A DNA stretch of 27,799 bases. Origin: Thoreauomyces humboldtii. Taxonomy: Eukaryota; Chytridiomycota; Chytridiomycetes; Spizellomycetales; Powellomycetaceae. Each line of letters starts with the position of its first letter. Position 1 is the first letter of the stretch. This document shows, one piece after another, positions 9,701 through 20,423 of this stretch. The translations under genes and the position numbers were made by a program. Location: contig JADGJA010000247.1 of NCBI GenBank assembly GCA_027596035.1, positions 1 to 27,799 of the forward strand. Reading direction: 5' to 3'. The notes under the pieces were generated by a model. It was given only the letters and a program-made list of their open reading frames with translations, did not search any database and was not told the origin of the DNA.

Positions 9701-10522
9701 CGCGAAGAAGTCCAAGGATCTTTGCAAGGACCGCCTCGTCTGCCACTGCGTCGGTTGCTTCAAACCGACATCTTACGACTGCATCCGTTAGAGCAGCTGT
9801 TGCTACCGAGAGTCCGGGGTGATTGGGATCTTACAAAAAGCAGAGTGAGCAGGGGTCCCCCCGCCAACCGCAAGCTTGCCATTTACCTAGCACTCGGTAA
9901 GTGATGAATTTCTCAACACTTGTCAAAGCAGCTCCAGTCATCGGGCCGGTCGTGTCTGGGCTTCGAATAACCTCCAAGAAGGGCTCTAGTAGGATCAAAG
10001 GATCCAAGTCCCGGAGAGCTGGTTCAAAGGAACAGCCATCAGCGCTTGCATCTCGCCCTTCACCACAAGTTCATGCCCTACCATGCACGAGCGTGAGACG
10101 GGCCCGAAGCGTCGAGAATCCGTGGAGCAACGAGCTGTCCTATGAATCGCACGCCCAATCAGAACCAACCACGTTACGGGAGCACGTAGTCCGCGAATCA
10201 GCGATACCTCCGCCGCGGCGAAACCTCTTGCAGCCTTCCCCTGACCCTTTGTAAATTCCAACACCGCGTCGAGATTGGCGTAACCGTATGTACCATTCTC
10301 TCGGCAGAAGTTGTAAGGTGGCGATGCAGGTAGGTCGCTCTTCTTCTCACGCTCGAATGGCAGGCTCCAGCGCTGATTCTTGCGTAGGGCGTTGGTGACG
10401 TTTACGATCTCATTCTGGACTACGTACTTCCAGTTGAGCTCTGGCCGTGACTTCTTGGTGGGCTGATATGCATATGCGCCTTCGCTGGGGTTGGTTCTCA
10501 ATGCAGCGGAGTGTCCCGCCAT
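3720..10522 (-). CDS. Gea/GBF1-type Arf guanine-nucleotide exchange factor (many exons)
   Basis: This large GEF loads GTP on Arf at the Golgi and drives COPI coat recruitment. Reading from 10522, the N-terminal DCB part holds WKYVVQNEIVNVTNALRKNQ, then PFLEVIRSPDTTGPMTGAAL and the block ELLRKSAEQTL. Early exons are 10522-10208, 10139-10082, 10018-9887 and one from about 9830, all joining in phase. A long Ser/Pro-rich insert (about 8500-9360) precedes the HUS box, seen as LYINYDCD. In the Sec7 domain (about 6700-7270), ALRVLLESFRLPGEAQQIQR includes the catalytic Glu (codon 7054-7052), followed by GIILNTDLHS and KMTLDGFFRN. HDS domains continue to the C-terminus (LLVMSTQGIF, LWGPTWEYVDTFLP), ending in a Pro/Thr-rich tail with its stop at 3720. 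The domain order and Sec7 type match GBF1/Gea, not BIG/Sec7. The Met at 9360 is internal, because conserved sequence extends upstream. One N-terminal intron is GC-AG (9471-9410). Confidence 0.92.
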
Positions 10523-10796
10523 TCCCTCGGTGTTGCTGCAGTGGTCGATGGTTTATGACTCAACGGAAACGTCGAGTGCAGGTCGCGCAATGGTGCCTGG
10601 TGCGAGATGGGCGTCCTAATAATACTGCCAGAGGAACGACGCTGCCGCAAGCCGCACGTCCCCGTGGCACCTTCCCCTCCAGTTGCTCCCCCGCTATCGA
10701 AGAAGATGTGACCGACTGTCGGTACTAAAAACATCGCTACGTTTCTTCTGTTTATTTTGCAAATCTAAGGGACGGCTGGATCGCATTGTTCCGCTC
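10523..10796. promoter_or_regulatory. Spacer between GEA start and AMT end
   Basis: This 274-bp gap must hold the upstream region of the Arf-GEF gene and the 3' end of the ammonium transporter gene, both read leftwards. I see no TATA box and no convincing reading frame in it. Confidence 0.4.
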
Positions 10797-12959
10797 TCAG
10801 GTTATAGTGTTGGCGACATGCGTAACGGAGGTGACTCGTTCAGGCTTCTCAGCTCGCTTGAGCAGCGCAGCAGCATCGTGATGACCAGAGTGGTGCGTCA
10901 CCGTGACAATTTCGTAGGCGACTATCACAAAGAAGAGTGTGAGTAATAAACTCTGCGGGCTCCTCGAAGATGGCTACGTAAACGTACCTTCTCCCATTTC
11001 GCTCAAGTCATTTCCCTCGTTGTGCTCGTCATCCTTTGGTCGAACATGCATTCCTGGTATCTTGTCGATGAAAAACAGGAGGATGAGGGAGAGGAAAAAG
11101 GACCACGCAGCAATCGATGTAGATCCTGCGAGCTGGTAACCGACTTGTCGCCAATTTCCGTCAATCCAGCCGCCTGCAATGACCGAACCGTCAAGCTCTC
11201 CGATCCTGGAGATAGAAACAGGGTAATAATCTAATCCAAGCCGATTCCAAGGAGAACCCCGCTTGAGCCAAGCCCTCACCATTGTTCCGCAAAAACTCCC
11301 GTCAATATTCCCCCCACGTAACCTTAGGGTAATCTTAGGGCATGAGCGTACATATGATAGTTTGGTACCTTTCAAACACTCACCACCAACCCCGTGGACC
11401 CCCCACGTATCGAGACTATCGTCGAACCCAGCCATCGTCTTGATACGGCACGCAATGTTGCAGCACACCGCTGTTACCGCCCCAATTACGATGGCAGCCC
11501 ATGGAGCAACGTAGCCTGCCGCTGGTGTGATGCCAACCAATCCTTCGAAAGCCAAAATGCAACGTCAGCAGATGGGATTGAAAGTAGGCAGCAACGCCAA
11601 ACATGCAGTAGCGCGCTTAGCACTTTGTGCCTATGACGTACCTGCAACAGCACCAGCGCAATAACCCATGCCAGAAAGCTTCTTGTGACGCACCTAAACA
11701 GAGTAATTGATATCAAGGTCAACAGGGAACTTATCCGAAATCTTGAGTAGTATGTGCACTTACATAGTCATATGCAACCCAGGATAAGGAGCCAGATGCG
11801 GCAGCGACAGTGGTAACGACTCCAGCCATAGCCGCACGAGGTGTCGCTGCAAGGGCAGATCCCGCATTGAATCCGTACCAGCCGTACCATAACAGAGCAA
11901 GCCCCAAGAATACATTGGTCATGTTGTGAGCTTTGAAAGGTTCCTCAGTTCGGTGACGCTTCCCGACCATGATGCAATAGGCGAGACCTGCCAACGGGTA
12001 ATCACCGATTGAGAAATACCGCTTTACTTGCCCATCCCACCCTCTCTGTTCATCTTCTTACCACTAAATCCGGAGGCGATGTGGACCGGGCCGCCGCCGG
12101 CAAAATCATAACCTCCTATTCCGCAGGGGGCCGCGCTCGTCAAAGTATCCAAACATGACAGGGACTTGATCCATCCGTTTTTGGACCACGTCCAATATGC
12201 TGTATAAGTGCAGCAGATATGTTACTAAGTTCGCCTTTGAACCCTGCCCATGCTCATAGCTCATACCGACTGGATTGTACACAATCGTGGACCTGTCGAA
12301 AGAGCGCTTCTTTAGCTCTGGTTTTCGCTTCCACTTTTCGAGACGGGAGATACCATAGGAATATGAAGAGCATGGCAGGCATCAGCCGAATGCGCTCGGC
12401 CACTGAACCGAAGATCAAGGCCGAGGTGATGGTGGCGAATTGCATCTATGCAGAAGAAGGAGGTTGGTAAATCATAGCTGAGATCGCTCTAGAGTTTCTT
12501 CACTTGTAAACTACCTGGTAGAGCGCGAACAAGATTCCAGGTATCTGCGGGGCTGTCATAGGCAGAGAGCTCATTCCTAAGTTCCTAAATCCCGCCATGT
12601 GGAAATCTCCAATGAATCGGCCACCGGTTTCTGAGAAAGACAGACTTTCCATGGAACAAGCATCAGAAACCGCAGTTCATGGATCAAGGAATGCACGCGG
12701 ACGGTTACCTGAAGCCAAAGAGCACCCATTGTATGGTGATGATTGACATCGCCAGCATGGTTACCATGATCAGAGACAAGGCGTTCTTGGTCCTAGACAT
12801 TCCAGAGTAGAACAGTCCGAGTCCTGGTGTCATGATCCAGACCAAGGCGGAGCATATGAGGATGAACGCGACAGAAGCATAACCCGTCTCAATGAAAGGA
12901 GTATCGCCGCCGTCGGTTCCTGGATTGAGTATTGCTGTTCCGGCATATGTAACCGACAT
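10797..12959 (-). CDS. Ammonium transporter, Amt/Mep family
   Basis: This is a plasma-membrane ammonium channel/transporter with about 11 membrane segments. Exon 1 (from 12959) gives the extracellular N-terminus and the first segments, including TPGLGLFYSGMSRTKNALS. After splicing, the sequence runs through LSFSETGGRFIGDFHMAG and MQFATITSALIFGSVAERIR to the family signature YDFAGGGPVHIASGFSG. NVFLGLALLWYGWYGFNAGS and DTWGVHGVGG follow. Both pore histidines are present, in GGGPVHIASG and GVHGVGG. The last intron begins GTACGT after SEMGE. The final exon then supplies a cytosolic tail ending HVANTIT, with its stop at 10797. About ten short introns interrupt the gene. The join after GYVGGILTGVF, before LDGSVIAGGW, is ambiguous by a few codons. 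A short Cys-containing stretch precedes the signature. The gene is divergent from the MYCBPAP-like gene, and I found no GATAA nitrogen-control element in their shared 375-bp spacer. Confidence 0.93.
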
Positions 12960-13334
12960 GATTCCGTATGGCTCTAGTGTCGAAGGGGAGAGCTCTTCGG
13001 CGCTGCTGCTTTAACAATTGTTTTTAAGTTTGAAGCGGCGGAGCAGAAGAGCGCCATGACTTCCGCGGATTGAAGCCGAGAGTTCAGTCACCAGGAACCT
13101 GGCCGGCCCCTGAGGGTTCCATCGACAGGCTATTATTATTGTCAAGAGTATCAGCGGCCCAAAAAGTCCGCCTCATTGACTGGCTGCGCCACCGAAGGAC
13201 TAGCGCGGTCAGGGTCTTCGACAGCGACGCCAACCGACACGACAGACCGACGCGGTTTGCAACAGAATACAGCTTTCCACAGTCTCTGCAACCGTCTTGT
13301 TCAGCTGAACCGTCTGATATATACTGCAGCAAGC
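12960..13334. promoter_or_regulatory. Divergent promoter region, AMT / MYCBPAP-like
   Basis: A 375-bp spacer lies between two start codons that point away from each other. I see no TATA box at a usable distance on either side. TATATA at 13318-13323 is only 11 bp before the rightward ATG. Confidence 0.4.
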
Positions 13335-16300
13335 ATGGCGCCAGCTGCCGGGACATTCAACACCGCAGATCATGCGGCCCTCGACAAGCTGGCGAAAGAC
13401 TTATCCGTCCCTGAGGGTGGAAAATACATCCTCGTAGCCAAGAGGTTTCCCCCAGATTTGATGGGAGAAGGCACGCTTTGGTCCATCCATGGTCAACGAG
13501 CCTTGACCAGACTGTCTAACATATTCTGGGCAGATCTGAAGTACACCCATCCGGAGCGAAAATCTGTCCCCGTATCACTTTTGAGCGAGCGAGACGTGAG
13601 ACCGTTCAACGCGAGCGAAAGATCGCCGTATCGCTATCGAGGGCCTGACTAAAGCGACGTTCGCAGCACGGTCCGCGAAGAACGCGACATGGACAGATTG
13701 TTGGGCATACACTGCTTGGGGATGCAGATGATTTCGAGCAGATGGACCGGATGTTCTCTGGAGATCCGGACGATGGCTCGTACTATTCGGACGAGGGATC
13801 GGAATCAGATGAGGTAGACAAAAGTCAGAATTGGAGACCGATCGAGCCAACGCCAAGGACTCTGAGCAGCCGTCTTCAAACAGAGTTTCGGGGAGCAGCA
13901 ACAGCAGCAAGCGCCGCCCGCTCATAGACGGAAGTCCGCATACGACCGTGCAGCTGCCGAAGAAGCCAAACGGAAGCAAGAGGAGGAGCGCAATATGTGG
14001 TTGAGCCAGCTACATATCTTTCAACGATATCGGTATCGTCAATCGCAAAAAGTCATGGATGAAGGCGGTTGTCAACCTTTGACCCGGTATACTACAGGGA
14101 GGTTCGCGAGGAACGTGCTCTCAAGAATTGGCAGCGACACAGCGTTGAATGGAACCGCACGGAAACGCTACTTGCAAATAAATCAAAAAGAGTATGTTAG
14201 CGGAACTTTAGCAACTAGAAAGCTTGTATAAACCTTGCGTTTGATAGACTCCATCCGATCTTCTCATGGCGCGCATCGGAGAGTATCGGCAACGTCTGGA
14301 GGAGCATGAACTAGTAGAAACTGCTTTGCGCTTACTCGACGAAGAGCACGTCGACTTTTGGAAAGTAGGACTACGCCTGGGAAGCGATCTTCTAGGCTTG
14401 ACGATGCCCATACCACGAGGCGGACCGCGACAGTGAGTACGTGAGGAAGACTGGACTACAATTTCGGTCTTTGACAAGTTTCTATCTGCATCAGAATCGA
14501 GCGAGTCCGGACTTACGAAAGGTCGGTGGGGTTGTTAGACACGGGCTATTCTCTCGTTGTTGGTCCTGACGGACTCGACAGAGCAGGCAAAAACGATGCT
14601 GGGAAACGGCGGCCCCTTAACGCCAAAGAACAGATGTACGGAGACATCATTTCTCTCTTCGATCCATTCCATCAGGTATGACCCTTCCTCTTCTAGGACG
14701 AGTGACGAGATCGCGTTGGTGAACCTGAAGCCTTTCATGACAAGCACGGCGATAGTGGTTACCTCGAGCTGGAAGGTCACAATACCGTTATGCCAAGTCG
14801 CATGCACAACCTTGCCACGTCCTACCTCGCCAAACTGGACTCGCAAAAAAGTTCTTCTGGGTCGATGGCAGATCCGAGCGGAAGCCGCAGCCATACTCCT
14901 CGATCGTCATCTGCCGTACCTGGCGATAAAGCTGATGACAATGAGGAACCCGCATCCCACATCTCGGGACCTGCGTTAACATTGGCAACAAACCGGCTGT
15001 CGTTTACCAACGTACTGAAACAAGTGTCTGTGTCGGTGCTAACCGTATATAACTGCGGGACAACCGCATGTCAATTTGAGTGGGTCAAGGTCGTGCGGCC
15101 GAACCCTTTGAATGTAAGTCTCAGACGATGAGGTACTTGAAAAAAAAATAACTGAGAAGAAAAGTCAGGTATCTGCCATCTACGAACCTACGCAACGGTT
15201 TTTTTTCTACTATAAGAAGGGGGTCATCCATCCAGATTCTGCTTTCGATTTCCCTATCATCTTTAAATCTACTACTCCGGGAGTACGTACGCACAGATGG
15301 TGATGCCCCAGCCTGAGAAGAACAATAGCTCATTGTAGTTCCCTGTCGCAGATATACACGGAAGAATGGACGTTGAAAACTACGCCGGCGCTATCAGAAC
15401 CCCAGCCTATGCTTGTCCTGCAAGGCATCGCCATTGAAGAGGACGTCAACTCTGCAAAGCGAAAGGCATTGGAAGTATCGCTCACGCGTGCTCAGTGAGT
15501 TTTGACTGCGGCGCCTTTTATCCGAGCGATTTGAGCGTTAAATCTCTATTGCCATAGGGCTCTTACCGCTGCGAAATCGATCGTCTCTCAAATCATCTCG
15601 TCCATCAAACCGCGGACTACGTCCGCAAGATCCCTCCGACGATTGGCTGCTAACAGAGATGAGCAACTCTTCGCTCGTCGGAACCGAGAGCTTGGGGTAA
15701 GAGCATTCATATTGCTGCCGAGTCACCCAGGGCTTTCGAGCTGATCCGGTTATTTGGCAGCTGTACTACACATCCAAGCACTTCACGAGACTTCTCAAGG
15801 TCGTTTCCGAGACACATGCGGTTCTGGGTAAAGAAAGTCTTCCCGAATGGGATCGCTCAGTTGCTTCGCTGGCGCAGGTAATGAGGAATCATGCATCTCT
15901 GCAGTTCTATGACATACTGCTGACCGGTTTCTTCTCACTGCTCAGCTCATTAGCACCGTGGAGGATCGAGATGTTCAATCCACTCTGCTGCGACGGCTCA
16001 ACGGATTGATAGTAGCCATGGGCGTTGCGCCTACGGACACTGCGGATTCAATGCTGCACGTTATAGCGTGAGTGGGGTCGGGCCTACCCTGGTGGTATCG
16101 AGAGCTACAATCTAAGAAGTTCGGCCCGCTAACGCACAAAACCAGGCATGACACGCTTACATCTTTAGCCGAAACAATCTCGGAAGTTTCCGATGGCCTG
16201 CGACGTCGATTTACGCTGCCGATCATGGTATCGTACAAAGTCTCCTGGACACTTGGCAAGGGGACTTGATAGCTGATACAAGTTCCTAACTGATACAAAG

Positions 16301-17194
16301 CGCTCGGCAACTCGCTTCGACGACACTGGAGACGCGTGGGGAGGTGGAGAGAACTCGGAAGGTGAGGGCATGGAGCATATCTGTACTCTGAGAGTCAGTC
16401 TTCTCACGCTGTCCGACTTTAGCAGGACACACAGCTCCCCCGCCACAGCAGCAGCAAGCTCAACAACCGGCACCGCAGGCCGCTCAGTTGCCGCCGGCCG
16501 TGCAGCAAGAGTCTACTCGCAAAGCCACACCGCCCGTCGCAGCGGCAGCGGCGGAAGAAAAGCCTGGGAAAAAGACAGCGGTAGGGAAAAATTGTAGATC
16601 TCTGAAACCTCTTTGCTACCGTGCATTCGTTCCTGATCCTTCTTAAAACCTCTGTAGCCGTCTGCCGCAAAGGATGCCGGTAAGAAAGGTGCAGCTGCAG
16701 CTACCCAAGCAGCATCTGGAGGGGCCGCAGGCGGGAAAGGGGGGAAAGCCGGAGCGACCCCGACGGCACAACCAGCACAAGCGCCCGCGGCAGTCCCAGC
16801 AGTTGCGGCTGGCAAGGCCGGGAAGGTTGATGCAGGTAGTTATCTGCTCCATTATGGATGTTCCGAATATGAGTACTCACAGCTTCTCGTACCACGTAGA
16901 CGTGGAGCAGCAGCCCGTCCGTGCGCCACTGGTATTGTCAAAGATCACCGCCAAAATTAAGGTGAACTCGTCGAGAACTTCCTGTATGCGCTGTTGATCC
17001 ACCTTGCTGATTCACTATTGTCTCTGGTGTATTTCGCATCTTAGAAACCAGACTCTTCCCGCGGGTGGAACAAAGAGCGAAAGGCATCGGAGGAAGCTTA
17101 TCGCGTCGCTTTGCGCTCTGAAGTCACCCAAGTCATTGATGCTGCGATATCGCGCATGTGTCAACTTTTCGACGATGCTGGATCAAATTTTTGA
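13335..17194 (+). CDS. MYCBPAP-family protein (MYC-binding-protein-associated-protein-like, probably flagellar)
   Basis: About 13-15 exons. The start ATG (13335) opens an exon with KYILVAKRFPPDLMGEGTLW. An acidic linker follows, then VYYREVREERALKNWQRHS, HVDFWKVGLRLGSDLLGLTM and RVRTYERSVGLLDTGYSLVV. The core has a beta-sandwich-like stretch: LTVYNCGTTACQFEWVKV, then FFFYYKKGVIHPDSAFDFP and FIFKSTTPG-type residues read here as IIFKSTTPG. It continues with IYTEEWTLKTTP and PMLVLQGIA. This series (Asn-Gly-Thr strand, stalk, EEW, L-x-G-x-A) is how I recognise the family. Helical sequence follows (LYYTSKHFTRLLKVVSETH), then a Pro/Gln stretch and an Ala/Gly/Lys-rich low-complexity segment (16656-16836). 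The C-terminus is ambiguous: one splice choice ends in LADSLLSLVYFAS at 17044, the other in MCQLFDDAGSNF at 17194. Exon borders between about 13800 and 14200 are also uncertain. Members are known from ciliated eukaryotes, so a role at the zoospore flagellum is an inference. Confidence 0.78.
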
Positions 17195-17337
17195 AGTCTC
17201 AAGTCGCGGATGTTTTTTCGGATGTTTTGACGTGTTTGTAATTAATCTCAAATGGGATCTAAGAAAGACTGAGTCATGAGCGTTGTAGTCAGGACAGCCC
17301 ATGGTTGTTTCCGCGTCGCATTTGTCGGAAAGCTCCT

Positions 17338-18951
17338 TTACGATCCACGTGCACGTTTCTGTTGATCAAGTAAGGAGTCCTTCAAAGCTTGTATCCGCCT
17401 TTCGATGGCCTCCATGTCGGCCTGAGAAAAATGAGAGTCAGTCCCTGCCGAATCTCCAATGCCCGACGTCACAGCACTCGCTTACACCAGGGCGTTTGGG
17501 AGTGACCGCTCCGTATCCGGCTCCCGCCCGTTGTTCGCTACCATCATTGGCATGCGCCGCAGTCGGCCTGGAAACATGCTGATGCGTAGCTCCCCCTTTC
17601 GCAACGCTACGGCGACGCACGTCCGCCACTCTATTCTCTCCCGGAATCACGGAAACGTGCATATCGTTATCTGCTGTTCGCGTAATCACCGTTTGGGCTG
17701 GACCGTTGCGAAGCACAGGATTTTCGTACTGCGTAACGAAGGCTTTCGCGTAAGTGGTTGATTTTCGTTGTTTGTGGTATGCAATTTCAATCGCTTACCC
17801 CCTACCAAGTCACGATTAGGCTGATTGAAATGAAATGCGGCCCATGCGGGCTGATCAGCTTCTAGCTGCATGATCTTGTCTTCCAGCGCCTTGATGCGTG
17901 TGAAGGCATCCAGCGGCTTGCGTGAGACTGGGACGCGGGATTAACGCCGGAATGTTTGTCTTAGAAGTGGATCCGCCGAGCTTACCGAAAGAAACATTGA
18001 GGTGCTCTTGAACATTGAGTATCCGTTCTTCTAAGCCATCCAATGGTTTCGATGAATAGTCCTTTACAGCCACTGGAATAATGTTGCCATCCGCATCACG
18101 CAGGGTAGACCGTTCAAGGGGACCGGACTTGTTGTGTACGACGTCGAGTTTCATCTGTATAGTCCTGTTCAACTGCGCCGCGTCGACACGGGCACAGGTA
18201 GTGTCTGCTTGCGTAACTCCGTTGAGTATTACAGCAGCACGGAATTGAAAACATCGCGAAGATAACTTACCAGACCCAGTTTTGGATTCTAGGAACTCCC
18301 GCTTATTGCTTTCGTTGATTTGTCTTCGTTTTGCGTGAATGAAATGACTAATCCTTGTATCCATCTGTGCAAGCGCCGTACCGGTAAGTCAAAGACTCAA
18401 CCCGCGAACAACATCTCCACATGTCTCGTTGTTCAGCAAGCTTACTTGGGCTTTATTGTCGTGTATCCTCGTCAACGCTGGTTCGATCTTCATTGCCTTA
18501 GCAGGTGGATGTGAAGCTTCATGGTCCATTAGCACTACAGCCCAAAAAAGTGTTTCCGAGACGATATTGAATACCTTCATCCAGATTTGATAACTTTCGC
18601 TTGCCCAGGTTCGCTTGTTCCTGACTTCCGGTCTCCGTTTCCTCCACGGAATCTGGTCCGCAGGCCAGGCACGCGTACGGCAACAAATTTGAAGAGGTCA
18701 TGAGACTCCCCAAAAGGCTCACAAGAGCGGGAACAGTTGCGGCTGTAGTCTTCTCAATCATAAGTGGACTAGCATCTGAGACTTGAAATAGATCTATCGG
18801 GTCCTTCAGTCGTCCGTCAGGCAAGGCAGAGGGAGCTGCGCAAAATTTCCGACGCACCTGCACCAACGTGAGCCAGGAAAGTTCGGATATGTCCCAAAGC
18901 AGATTGGGTAGCCTCCATGCGAAGACTCTCGTCTGCTAATGTCTCTTGCAT
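17338..18951 (-). CDS. MBIP-family protein (MAP3K12-binding inhibitory protein-like, ATAC-type subunit)
   Basis: Start is placed at 18951 (MQETLADESLR), with an in-frame Met 12 codons in as the alternative. Introns lie between about 18865 and 18802, at about 18579-18540, and with donor GTAAGC at about 18461 joining DNKAQ to MDTRISHF. The core then reads RISHFIHAKRRQINESNKRE, CARVDAAQLNRTI, STLRDADGN, GLEERILNVQEHLNV, RIKALEDKIMQLEADQPAWA and AFHFNQPNRD. The order FI..KR..IN..N..EF, then CAR.DA, then LEERL.N.E.HL, then RIK.LEDKI..LE is that of human MBIP. After a basic, poorly conserved stretch, the last exon gives ADMEAIERRIQALKDSLL and a basic end (stop 17338-17340). MBIP is a subunit of the metazoan ATAC histone acetyltransferase complex; nuclear function here is inferred. 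The gene converges on the MYCBPAP-like gene, about 143 bp away. Confidence 0.8.
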
Positions 18952-19389
18952 GTCAACGAAGCCTCCCCAGTAGTGAAATGTCCAGGTCAATATTCGATTC
19001 TTCCATGTGGAAATGGTAAGATGGTGGTGGCTTGCTTTCCCTGCGTGTGGTTCCTTGCGCGAAACCTTCTTTTCCTTCGGTTTCGACGGACCAGACGCAG
19101 CACCACGCTTCGCCGAAAGCCCCTTTGGCCAGACAGATGCCAGTGCAAGCCGAACATCCTCTTCACAGAAGCCTCAGAAGCGAAGAAGAAGAAGGAATGG
19201 AGAGAGTGAATGGGCACAGCCCATGAGCAGCATGCCTTCCACAGCCCCACTATATATCAGGTGCGATATCGGTCCGCAGCTTGTTCTGGGCACTCCGTAC
19301 ATTTCACTCTCCTTCAACATATCCAAGATATTACTTTATAACTTCCTGCTTTGAAGCTTGCGTCCTTTAAGAGTACCCCTCACAAAACA
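18952..19389. promoter_or_regulatory. Divergent spacer with TATA box for the secreted-protein gene
   Basis: This 438-bp spacer separates the leftward MBIP-like gene from a rightward small gene. TATATATC at 19251-19258 stands about 130 bp before the rightward start codon and is a plausible TATA box. CT-rich sequence (CACTCTCCTTCAAC, about 19305) follows, typical of strongly expressed fungal genes. Reading frames inside the spacer look like chance. Confidence 0.5.
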
Positions 19390-19884
19390 ATGTTTGCAAT
19401 CACACGATCTGCTCTCTGTCTTTCCTTGGTGGCCATCGCCGCCTGCCTTTTGGTAAGCTGAAGAACATCCAACATATTCCAGCTTCTGATTTTCTGACCT
19501 TCTCCTTCTTGTTGCTTCTCTTAGCCATGCGTCGATGCAGCGCCATCCAGCACCATGTCTGCGTCTCCTTCACTCGAATCTCAACTTGCCAGCATCGGTT
19601 TCGACACCTGCCCGTTGACTGAAATCTCTTTGCGACCCGTTCCCTTCGTCGACCTCCAGTTCGCTCAACTCTTTGTCCAGGACGATCCCACTCCTGCAGC
19701 AACCTACAACTGGACCCTCAACCTCATCCGACCCGAGGGAAAGATCATTGTGACACCTTCCGGAGTCGTCAGTCTGAACGGCTCCCTTCCCGCACCAGCC
19801 ATCCTCGCCTTCACCGTCACCGCCACACCTCTCACCAACCTCGGCGAGATCAGGACCGACTCCTTTAGCATCGAAATCAAGTAA
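19390..19884 (+). CDS. Small secreted protein of unknown function
   Basis: Two exons. Exon 1 (19390-19452) encodes MFAITRSALCLSLVAIAACL plus Leu, a clear signal peptide. A roughly 70-nt intron (GTAAGC...CTCTTAG) follows. Exon 2 begins PCVDAAPSST and ends DSFSIEIK with its stop at 19884, giving about 130 residues. The mature part is rich in Thr, Pro and Leu and looks all-beta, for example GKIIVTPSGVVSLNGSLPAP and AILAFTVTATP. This recalls Ig/cadherin-like folds but is not a family I can name. There are only a few Cys and possible N-glycosylation sites (NWT, NGS). Third codon positions are strongly C-biased compared with neighbouring genes and the promoter has a TATA box, which together suggest high expression. 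It could be a wall-associated or secreted structural protein. Confidence 0.72.
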
Positions 19885-20029
19885 ACTCAAGTAAACTTTC
19901 TCTCCTCTCCTCCGCAAAGGAGCCTCAACCTCTGGTTGTTTCTTTTTGGGACCACCTTTTACCTTCCATTCCTTTTTGTTCATACAATATTTTTCATACT
20001 ATGTAAATTAAACTTGTCATCAAAACAAC

Positions 20030-20051
20030 TGAAGTCCGCTTGAAGTCCGCT
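20030..20051. repeat. Tandem perfect 11-mer
   Basis: Two adjacent copies of TGAAGTCCGCT lie downstream of the small secreted gene, just before the next reading frame. Nothing indicates a function. Confidence 0.5.
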
Positions 20052-20056
20052 GTGAC

Positions 20057-20368
20057 TTGATCCGAAGTTCAATTGCCTTCGTGGATGCCGCAGCTGCCCA
20101 TATGAGCAGCCCATCTGACCTGCCAACCTTTCATCGCGGATCTTACGAGCCGAGCTTCATGCCAGATTTGAGCTCGCTCACTTCTCTGTTAAAGCGAGAT
20201 TGGGCTCAATACGGAAACGAAGGCAATACGGTTGCAAAGCTGCGAGTTCTCAGCTCTCACGAGTGGACAGTAGTTCCGGCCGTTGAGGCGAGAGCGAAGG
20301 AGTTCAGGCCCATCGAAGAGCGTTTCAAGTCACTTCAAGTGATAAGGTCAGTTCGCCGTTACCAGTAG
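20057..20368 (+). CDS. Unassigned reading frame, possible small gene
   Basis: An open frame of 103 codons, with a second candidate start at 20102 (MSSPSDLPTFHRGSYEPSF). It reads through LKRDWAQYGNEGNTVAKLRV and VVPAVEARAKEFRPIEERFK. Codon choice and mixed polar composition look like genuine protein. GTCAGT near 20346 could be a donor site, so the frame may continue in another exon that I cannot find. I do not recognise the family. It lies about 280 bp upstream of the proteasome gene on the same strand. Confidence 0.35.
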   Translation: MIRSSIAFVDAAAAHMSSPSDLPTFHRGSYEPSFMPDLSSLTSLLKRDWAQYGNEGNTVAKLRVLSSHEWTVVPAVEARAKEFRPIEERFKSLQVIRSVRRYQ

Positions 20369-20403
20369 TATAAACAGTAGCTGGAATCAAGGCTGTCGTC
20401 GCC

Positions 20404-20423
20404 CCGGAAACGACCGGAAACGA
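20404..20423. repeat. Tandem perfect 10-mer upstream of proteasome alpha-5
   Basis: Two adjacent copies of CCGGAAACGA lie about 220 bp before the PSMA5 start codon, followed by a partial third (GAAACGG). This may be a paired regulator site. It does not match the yeast Rpn4 element GGTGGCAAA. Confidence 0.45.

Noticed and set aside
10974..11555. Ammonium-transporter C-terminus ending at 10974 (GEGTFT)
   Set aside because: GTACGT right there is a good donor. Splicing to the exon starting YEIVTVTHHSG gives a tail to 10797 that continues the frame.
13318..13323. TATATA before the MYCBPAP-like start codon
   Set aside because: It is only 11 bp from the ATG, too close to act as a TATA box for that start.
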